Assembly: GCA_017545505.1 (NCBI GenBank)
Contig: JAFWNB010000001.1
Coordinates: 1 to 64,000, forward strand
Source: Candidatus Saccharimonadota bacterium
GTDB lineage: Bacteria; Patescibacteriota; Saccharimonadia; Saccharimonadales; Saccharimonadaceae
Direction of reading: 5' to 3'
Length of the DNA: 64,000 bases
Shown piece after piece: positions 60,055 to 64,000 of this stretch. Position numbers and translations under genes: made by a program. Within the stretch, counting starts at the first letter, position 1. Every line of letters begins with the position of its first letter. The notes below the pieces were generated by a model. The model saw nothing but the letters and a program-made list of their open reading frames with translations. It did no database searches and had not been told where the DNA came from.

Positions 60055-60615
60055 ATGGATAAATCTCTCAATAAAATTAGACATGAAAGAAGTAAAAGAG
60101 ATTTCCCTGGGCTGAAGCTTGAGGACGATGAATTTGTAGAATTTGCTTTTTCTAGATCTAAGATTTGTTTACTTTTGATTTTGGGTTGTACTAGCTTGGG
60201 GCTAATTGTTGTGTTATTTGTTTTCTTATTGATATTAATGAAACAAGATATGCTCGACGCAATGGGGAGAAACTTTTTGTTTATTCTTCTTACGGCATTG
60301 CTTGTGGCTGCGGTAATAATCGGTGCTATTTCTTATTCGATTTATCGCGGCAATAAGCTTTTTATTACAAATCGGCACGCGATACAATTTGTGATGACCT
60401 CGCCATTTTCTACTTCTGTAAATATTATTGAATTGTCCAAGGTCGAAGATGCAAGTTTTAAGCAAGAAGGAATTATTCAAAATATGTTTCGTTATGGGAC
60501 TTTTAGGCTGGCAACTGTGGGCGACGAAACGACATACACATTTAAATATGTCAGTGTTACACCTGAGACATTAAAGGCGGTTTCTAAGCTTATTTCTAGT
60601 TATAAAGATAATTAG
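60055..60615 (+). CDS. Bacterial PH-domain (bPH2/YdbS-like) membrane protein
   Basis: A 186-residue protein. Residues about 40-62 and 72-95 are membrane helices; about 98-183 form a bPH2-type domain: SIYRGNKLFITNRHAIQFVMTSPFSTSVNIIELSKVEDASFKQEGIIQNMFRYGTFRLATVGDE. The pattern L-x-I-T-N-R and the GIIQNMFRYGT turn are typical. Members are common, and their role in the membrane is mostly unknown. The 3' end overlaps the minus-strand pseudopilin gene by 4 bases, tail to tail. Confidence 0.85.
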   Translation: MDKSLNKIRHERSKRDFPGLKLEDDEFVEFAFSRSKICLLLILGCTSLGLIVVLFVFLLILMKQDMLDAMGRNFLFILLTALLVAAVIIGAISYSIYRGNKLFITNRHAIQFVMTSPFSTSVNIIELSKVEDASFKQEGIIQNMFRYGTFRLATVGDETTYTFKYVSVTPETLKAVSKLISSYKDN

Positions 60616-60998
60616 TTGCGATTTGATTTAATAAAGGTGTCTTCTTTTTCTAGTTTGGCTTTTAGGGTGTATTCTTTACATTTGCCGTCTTTACAGTTGG
60701 CTGCTTCGTAGGAGTAGGAGCTTTGGGGATCACCTAGGTTATAGCCGTTTGGATCGGTCCAGAGGGAAGGATCGATGACTTTGATGTTTTCTTCGGAGAT
60801 GAATTCAGGGTAGTAGCCGTGATCTTTGAAATAGCTTTCTTCCAGGGCATAATACATGGCATTGATAGCGACTTTGCGATCTTCGTCGCGTTTCATGGCA
60901 TCGATGTTGGATTTTTGGATGAAGAAGAAAATTAAAAGTAGGCTAGCAAAAACTGCTACGATGATAATTTCTAAAACAGTGAAGCCGCGTTTTTTCAT
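60612..60998 (-). CDS. Type IV pseudopilin/prepilin
   Basis: A 128-residue protein. MKKRG|FTVLEIIIVAVFASLLLIFFF is a class III signal: prepilin peptidase would cut before Phe-6, leaving Glu at +5 (residue 10) and an N-methylated hydrophobic helix. The C-terminal part is small and has a cysteine pair (NCKDGKC) that may form a disulfide loop. The frame is open to 61070 through the tRNA-Met gene; the ATG at 60998, 7 bases after TGCTATAAT, is the start. With comF and comEC it suggests a type IV pilus or DNA-uptake pseudopilus. Confidence 0.9.
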   Translation of the reverse strand: MKKRGFTVLEIIIVAVFASLLLIFFFIQKSNIDAMKRDEDRKVAINAMYYALEESYFKDHGYYPEFISEENIKVIDPSLWTDPNGYNLGDPQSSYSYEAANCKDGKCKEYTLKAKLEKEDTFIKSNRN

Positions 60999-61019
60999 AT
61001 AGTTATTATAGCATAAAAA

Positions 61020-61096
61020 TGGTGGTACCGGGTGGGATTGAACCACCGACCTTGGGCTTATGAGTCCCACGCTCTAACCAGCTGAGCTACGGTACC
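61020..61096 (-). tRNA. tRNA-Met (CAT), elongator or tRNA-Ile2
   Basis: A 77-base gene with encoded CCA. GGTACCG pairs with CGGTACC; D-arm AGCTCAGCTGGTTAGAGC; anticodon loop CTCATAA gives CAT; T-arm GGTGG-TTCAATC-CCACC. A fully paired first acceptor pair argues against the initiator. Lysidine-modified tRNA-Ile2 also has CAT and cannot be excluded. A TGATATAAT box lies at 61108-61113 on the minus strand. Confidence 0.93.
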
Positions 61097-61129
61097 ATGT
61101 GATGTATATTATATCATACTTTTTGAATC

Positions 61130-61209
61130 TGGTACACCCGACCGGAAGGGTTTTCCGTTTCGGGTTACAAATAAATAAAACTAAAGCAAGCTTTACTTTT
61201 ATTTATTTG
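61130..61209 (-). repeat. Extra copy of the tRNA-Arg(CCG) 3' end plus AT-rich palindrome
   Basis: 61130-61147 repeats exactly 18 bases of the tRNA 3' end (61208-61225), 78 bases away, in direct orientation and with CCA. On the minus strand the extra copy's TTCCG and CGGGT can pair with upstream CGGAA and ACCCG, giving an acceptor/T-arm-like minihelix. Between the copies lies a palindrome of two 20-base arms (61168-61187, 61190-61209) with one mismatch and a 2-base loop. Confidence 0.85.
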
Positions 61210-61282
61210 GTACACCCGACCGGAATCGAACCGATATCGTTGGTTCCGGAAACCAATGTTCTATCCGTTGAACTACGGGTGC
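61208..61282 (-). tRNA. tRNA-Arg (CCG)
   Basis: A 75-base gene with encoded CCA. GCACCCG pairs with CGGGTGT (one G-T end pair); D-arm AGTTCAACGGATAGAAC; anticodon stem TTGGT/ACCAA around TTCCGGA gives CCG; T-arm TCGGTTCGATTCCGG. A TATAAT box is at 61292-61297 on the minus strand. Confidence 0.95.
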
Positions 61283-61352
61283 GTTTTAGTAATTATAATT
61301 GAAAGATGCTGTTTTTACTAGGGCTTCGATTGATTTTTGCGAAAAATTATGA

Positions 61353-61398
61353 TATAATTATCTTGAGTTGGTAGCTTGTAAATTAACAAAGGAGGTGG
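61353..61398 (+). promoter_or_regulatory. Promoter and strong Shine-Dalgarno of a CTG-start gene
   Basis: TGATATAAT (box 61353-61358) and AAAGGAGGTGG (61388-61398). The next in-frame start-like codon at proper distance, 8 bases after GGAGG, is CTG at 61404. Confidence 0.6.
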
Positions 61399-61403
61399 TC
61401 TTT

Positions 61404-62072
61404 CTGAATAAGGCAGAGATCGAAAAACTGAAGAAAAATGCCGAGGAAGCGTTCGAGCTCAAAGAGCTTTGGTATGAGAAGCTTGAACAGGCCGAATTAA
61501 TTTTAATTAGTGCTAGAAAAAGTCGCGATCTGTATCTTACTGAACTGAATGCGCTTGAAGATAAGCGCGACTGGGAATACGAGGTTGTAAAATCTTCTAG
61601 CCGGTTTTATCAAGAAGTTTGGGAGGAATTTGAGGAATTTCGGAATTATAAGAATTCCCAGATTGACCTGCTTCGGTTGAAATGTGAAACGGAACATGCC
61701 CTCATGACGGAATGTTTTGATAAGGCGGAATTTGCTTATAGCAACCGCGATAAACACGAGGCATCCATTTATAGGAGCGAAGGATATGAGCATAAGCGTC
61801 GTTTGACAGAGCTTCATGGGGAGATTTCTCGATGTGAGCGCGAGATAAAAGACGCGAAGGCCGAGGCCGAGAAGAAAGCTTCTAAAGATGACTTTGAGGC
61901 ATTTCTTAAGGCTGAAAAAGCCTTGCAAGAGGGGCGCATCCATTATGATGTTGCTCTGGAGGAATTCAAAAAGTTTCAGAAGGAGCGAGATGTCGCACAA
62001 GCAGAATATGATTTTGCTTGCGCGACATATGATCGCATAAAAAAGACACTCGAAGGAGCGGCTACCGACTAA
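61404..62072 (+). CDS. Coiled-coil protein of unknown function, probable CTG start
   Basis: A 222-residue, highly charged, almost wholly helical protein (about a third Glu and Lys) with heptad-like patterns throughout: NKAEIEKLKKNAEEAFELKELWYEKLEQAELI, then YEHKRRLTELHGEISRCEREIKDAKAEAEKK. Three cysteines, no signal peptide or membrane helix. I recognise no family. An in-frame TTG at 61368 lies about 10 bases past the -10 box and would make a leaderless start; CTG at 61404 has the better ribosome-binding site. A terminator follows. A structural or scaffold role is possible but not shown. Confidence 0.7.
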   Translation: MNKAEIEKLKKNAEEAFELKELWYEKLEQAELILISARKSRDLYLTELNALEDKRDWEYEVVKSSSRFYQEVWEEFEEFRNYKNSQIDLLRLKCETEHALMTECFDKAEFAYSNRDKHEASIYRSEGYEHKRRLTELHGEISRCEREIKDAKAEAEKKASKDDFEAFLKAEKALQEGRIHYDVALEEFKKFQKERDVAQAEYDFACATYDRIKKTLEGAATD

Positions 62073-62077
62073 ACAAT

Positions 62078-62107
62078 AACGCTGGGTTTTGCCCGGCGTT
62101 TTTTTAT
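62078..62107 (+). terminator. Terminator of the coiled-coil gene
   Basis: ACGCTGGG, loop TTTTG, CCCGGCGT and a seven-T run, with one G-T pair in the stem. Just past it, 62111-62121 carries TATTTGGTACA, identical to the junction sequence beside the tRNA-Arg genes. Confidence 0.88.
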
Positions 62108-62205
62108 TGCTATTTGGTACATCTTGGTGAAAGAGGTTGTAACTATACTCGTCCATTGTTCATGGAATTTATAAGAATCTTAAAATAAGTATGGTACAAT
62201 GACGG

Positions 62206-62230
62206 TATAATACTAATGATTACTTGAAAG
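62206..62230 (+). promoter_or_regulatory. Promoter and ribosome-binding site of the DUF4282-like gene
   Basis: TATAAT at 62206-62211 and GAAAGGAAA just before the ATG at 62237. Confidence 0.5.
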
Positions 62231-62236
62231 GAAAGT

Positions 62237-62911
62237 ATGTATTTATTACAAAAAGAAAATGTCAGAGGAGTCAGTGATCTTGATGCTGGTTTTTCTGGTG
62301 GTTTAGCTGGCTCCGGAGGTGGTATTCAGCCAGGAGTATTAATAGCCGTAGGAATTATTGCCCTAATTACGGCTATTTTGGTATTCATTTTTGTGATTCA
62401 AAGGAAAAAAAGTTTTAAGGGAAGATTTGCCAATTGGATAAAAGAATTTTTAAATTTTCGTTCAATTTTAGTCGCAGGAATTATTAAGATTCTATATGTG
62501 TTTCTTGCTGTTTTTCTAACAATAATGAGCATTATATTGATGTTTCAAGGAGAAGGCGACGAAGTACTGCCGATGATTTTGACTGGACTAGCTTCGTTGA
62601 TTTTTGGCAATATTTTATTAAGGGTGATGCTGGAACTAACTATGGCCCTAATCGTGGTATGGGAAAACACTTCGGATATTAGATTATTACTAGTAAAAAG
62701 GGATGAGCTACTTAAAGGTGAGGATAATAAACTACCAGAAACGAAGGAATCTATAGATGAAAAACAACCAGAGGTAGAAGAACTGGCTATAGAAACATCA
62801 GTTGAGGCTGAGCGGCCAAACGTATCGCAGCAGCCCGAAGCAACGCAACCAGAATCACATCAACAACAAACTCCCGAGGCGCCCAATATGTCGCAGTCTC
62901 AAGCGGAATAA
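62237..62911 (+). CDS. DUF4282-like small membrane protein
   Basis: A 224-residue protein. Residues 1-32 are Gly-rich; helices lie near 34-54, 76-102 and 112-140. The segment FLNFRSILVAGIIKILYVFLAVFLTIMSIILMF, followed by GLASLIFGNILLRVMLELTMALIVVWENTSDIR, has the order and motifs (FRS...IKILY, then RVMLELTMAL...E) of DUF4282. The last 70 residues are a Gln/Pro/Glu-rich tail. A terminator follows. DUF4282 has no assigned function. Confidence 0.72.
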   Translation: MYLLQKENVRGVSDLDAGFSGGLAGSGGGIQPGVLIAVGIIALITAILVFIFVIQRKKSFKGRFANWIKEFLNFRSILVAGIIKILYVFLAVFLTIMSIILMFQGEGDEVLPMILTGLASLIFGNILLRVMLELTMALIVVWENTSDIRLLLVKRDELLKGEDNKLPETKESIDEKQPEVEELAIETSVEAERPNVSQQPEATQPESHQQQTPEAPNMSQSQAE

Positions 62912-62914
62912 TCA

Positions 62915-62948
62915 AAATACCCTCTTTTTAAAAGGAGGGTATTTTTTA
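62915..62948 (+). terminator. Terminator of the DUF4282-like gene
   Basis: AAATACCCTC and GAGGGTATTTTTT pair around a short loop. Confidence 0.92.
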
Positions 62949-62963
62949 TTGATTGTCACAATT

Positions 62964-63072
62964 GTTATTTGGTACACCGGGAGGGATTAATAATCCCCGT
63001 CCGGTATTTCAAATAACAAAAAAATAAGAGTAAACTCTTATTTTTCCGTTATTTGGTACACCGGGAGGGATT
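62964..63072 (-). repeat. Extra copy of the tRNA-Arg(TCG) 3' end plus AT-rich palindrome
   Basis: 62964-62988 and 63048-63072 are identical 25-base direct repeats, 84 bases apart, the second forming the tRNA 3' end and flank. On the minus strand the extra copy's AATCCC and CCGGT pair with upstream GGGATT and ACCGG, a tRNA-like minihelix ending in CCA. Between lies a palindrome with 21-base arms (63010-63030, 63035-63055) and two mismatches. The end of this palindrome, TTATTTG, is also the end of the one at 61209. Confidence 0.87.
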
Positions 63073-63130
63073 CGAACCCACGACCCCTTGTTCCGAAGAC
63101 AAGTGCTCTAATCCACTGAGCTACCGGTGC
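63054..63130 (-). tRNA. tRNA-Arg (TCG)
   Basis: A 77-base gene with encoded CCA. GCACCGG pairs with CCGGTGT; D-arm AGCTCAGTGGATTAGAGC; anticodon stem CTTGT/ACAAG around CTTCGGA gives TCG; T-arm GTGGG-TTCGAAT-CCCTC. A TGCTATAAT box is at 63139-63144 on the minus strand. Confidence 0.95.
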
Positions 63131-63207
63131 ATGGTATTATTATAGCATTTTTTTAGAGATAGGGGTAGGGGGTTGAAGTTTGGTGCGGTTTATGGTAAGA
63201 GAGGCGC

Positions 63208-64000
63208 ATGCTAAAAGCGCTTTTTAAAGATATTCATGGGTCGTGGATAGTGGCGAGTTTTTGTGTTGGAGTAGTGGCGGGTATGGTGATAGGACTAATT
63301 TGGCGAGTGAAGTTTTTTGATTCGCCGATATGGATTATTGTGTGTAGCCTATTGTTAATAATAATACTTTTTAAATCTAAATTAGCGTTTGTATTGTTGG
63401 CTTTAATGTCAGGGGTGGTTTTGGCATTTTTTAGAATTTCGGTAGAGTTTATCAGTGAGGATTATGTAAGACAGTTTGAGGGGCAGATGGTAGTGATAAC
63501 TGGAACGATTGACGGCGATCCGGAAACGGACGAGCAGGGGACCAAACTTAAACTTACAAATTTGGGGTTTGGTGAAGAGAAGTTTGAGGTAAGAGGGAGT
63601 ATTTATATTTCGCTTGGGAAAAATGAGAGTTTGAAGCGGAGTGATTTAGTGACGCTGAGTGGAAAGCTAGAGAGTGGATTTGGGACTTTCGTGGGATATA
63701 TGTATAAGCCTGTAGTTTTGGAGATTCGGCGTCCTGAGCCGGGCGATTTAATACTGAAAATTCGTAATTGGTTTGCGAGGCGTATTGCTAGTCTAATCCC
63801 TGAACCAGAAAACAAGCTAGGTCTATCATATTTGCTTGGTATGAAAGCTGGGTTACCAGATGATTTATCAGAAAATCTACGCTTGGTGGGCTTGGTGCAT
63901 ATTGTGGTGGCGAGTGGGGCTCATCTTTCTATTTTGGTTGAAATCGCTCGAAAAATCTTTGGAAAAATTTCACGATTTTCGGGACTTTTGTTTTCGGTAT
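63208..64000 (+). CDS. comEC: ComEC/Rec2-like competence channel, N-terminal part (partial)
   Basis: At least 264 residues, running off the window. The start MLKALFKDIHGSW is followed by three hydrophobic helices (about 13-75), an OB-like outside domain (FEGQMVVITGTIDGDPETDEQGTKLKLTNLGF, ISLGKNESLKRSDLVTLSG), then LSYLLGMKAGLPDDLSENLRLVGLVHIVVASGAHLSIL, the ComEC competence-domain entry; the usual I-S-G-x-H-V/I is ASGAHLSI here. ComEC forms the inner-membrane channel for single-stranded DNA. AGAGG precedes the ATG by 5 bases. Confidence 0.9.
   Translation, partial: MLKALFKDIHGSWIVASFCVGVVAGMVIGLIWRVKFFDSPIWIIVCSLLLIIILFKSKLAFVLLALMSGVVLAFFRISVEFISEDYVRQFEGQMVVITGTIDGDPETDEQGTKLKLTNLGFGEEKFEVRGSIYISLGKNESLKRSDLVTLSGKLESGFGTFVGYMYKPVVLEIRRPEPGDLILKIRNWFARRIASLIPEPENKLGLSYLLGMKAGLPDDLSENLRLVGLVHIVVASGAHLSILVEIARKIFGKISRFSGLLFSV

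Noticed and set aside
61099-61302. Small plus-strand open frame over the tRNA-Arg region
   Set aside because: It is the antisense of the tRNA and its repeated end, with no coding character.
1-64000. Alternative genetic code with TGA as glycine
   Set aside because: TGA ends many genes with correct family lengths, for example rfbA and the TfoX-N gene.

Overview
The window looks like a chromosome segment of a reduced-genome Patescibacteria (CPR) bacterium, most likely a Saccharibacterium (TM7). This is inferred from gene content: T4SS_pilin-type small membrane proteins, a large VirB6-like protein, PrgI and VirB4, plus ComF and ComEC, heat-shock genes under CIRCE operators, and a low overall G+C. 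TGA is used as a normal stop, so there is no UGA recoding. Many genes have an extended -10 box (TGnTATAAT) ending only 5-8 bases before the start codon, which points to leaderless mRNAs.

Layout. 1-16.8 kb: a cell-surface glycan locus, with a lectin fragment, glycosyltransferases, a TupA-like ATP-grasp protein, the complete dTDP-rhamnose set (rfbACBD), UDP-galactopyranose mutase, galE, a Wzm/Wzt-type ABC exporter, DUF2142, DUF2304 and GtrA proteins. 16.9-24.2 kb: uvrA, a TylF-like methyltransferase, ackA, a TetR-like regulator and CIRCE-controlled groESL. 24.2-28.9 kb: conserved hypotheticals, tRNA-Ser with repeated copies of its own 3' end, four T4SS pilin-like genes (one a double-domain fusion), comF and hsp20. 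29-37.9 kb: the core of the T4SS-like machine (VirB6, PrgI, a VirB4-N-like protein, VirB4, a peptidoglycan hydrolase, a PEGA protein). 37.9-40.5 kb: a CIRCE-controlled J-protein and RNase Y. 40.7-42.1 kb: a probably acquired three-gene cassette (ClbS/DfsB-like, TfoX-N, cyclophilin-like). 42.1-48.3 kb: tRNA-Lys, glmS and a second glycan cluster (initiating sugar-phosphate transferase, GT4, Wzy/ligase). 48.3-50.8 kb: pta, glmM and a GNAT gene on the minus strand. 51-56.7 kb: a 1923-residue secreted protein of alternating InlB-type and Fib_succ_major modules. 56.9-64 kb: dnaK with two CIRCE sites, ruvB, a PH-domain protein, a type IV pseudopilin, three tRNAs, two small hypotheticals and the start of comEC.

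The genes combine into a few functions: building an exported rhamnose/galactofuranose-type envelope glycan from scavenged sugars (rfb, glf, galE, glmS, glmM); a DNA-uptake or attachment apparatus (T4SS-like proteins, pseudopilin, ComF, ComEC); and an HrcA/CIRCE heat-shock regulon at three loci. Pta and AckA, encoded far apart, would give acetate-linked ATP formation.

The less ordinary signals are: (a) small palindromic elements at 44.1 and 47.6 kb with a shared core but locus-specific inverted arms, one of them, plus a second GC-rich palindrome, lying in frame inside the Wzy/ligase gene in the manner of Rickettsia palindromic elements; (b) repeated partial copies of tRNA 3' ends, with AT-rich palindromes, next to tRNA-Ser and two tRNA-Arg genes; (c) a segment of the giant surface protein that resembles the variable region of a diversity-generating retroelement; and (d) a fused double pilin.
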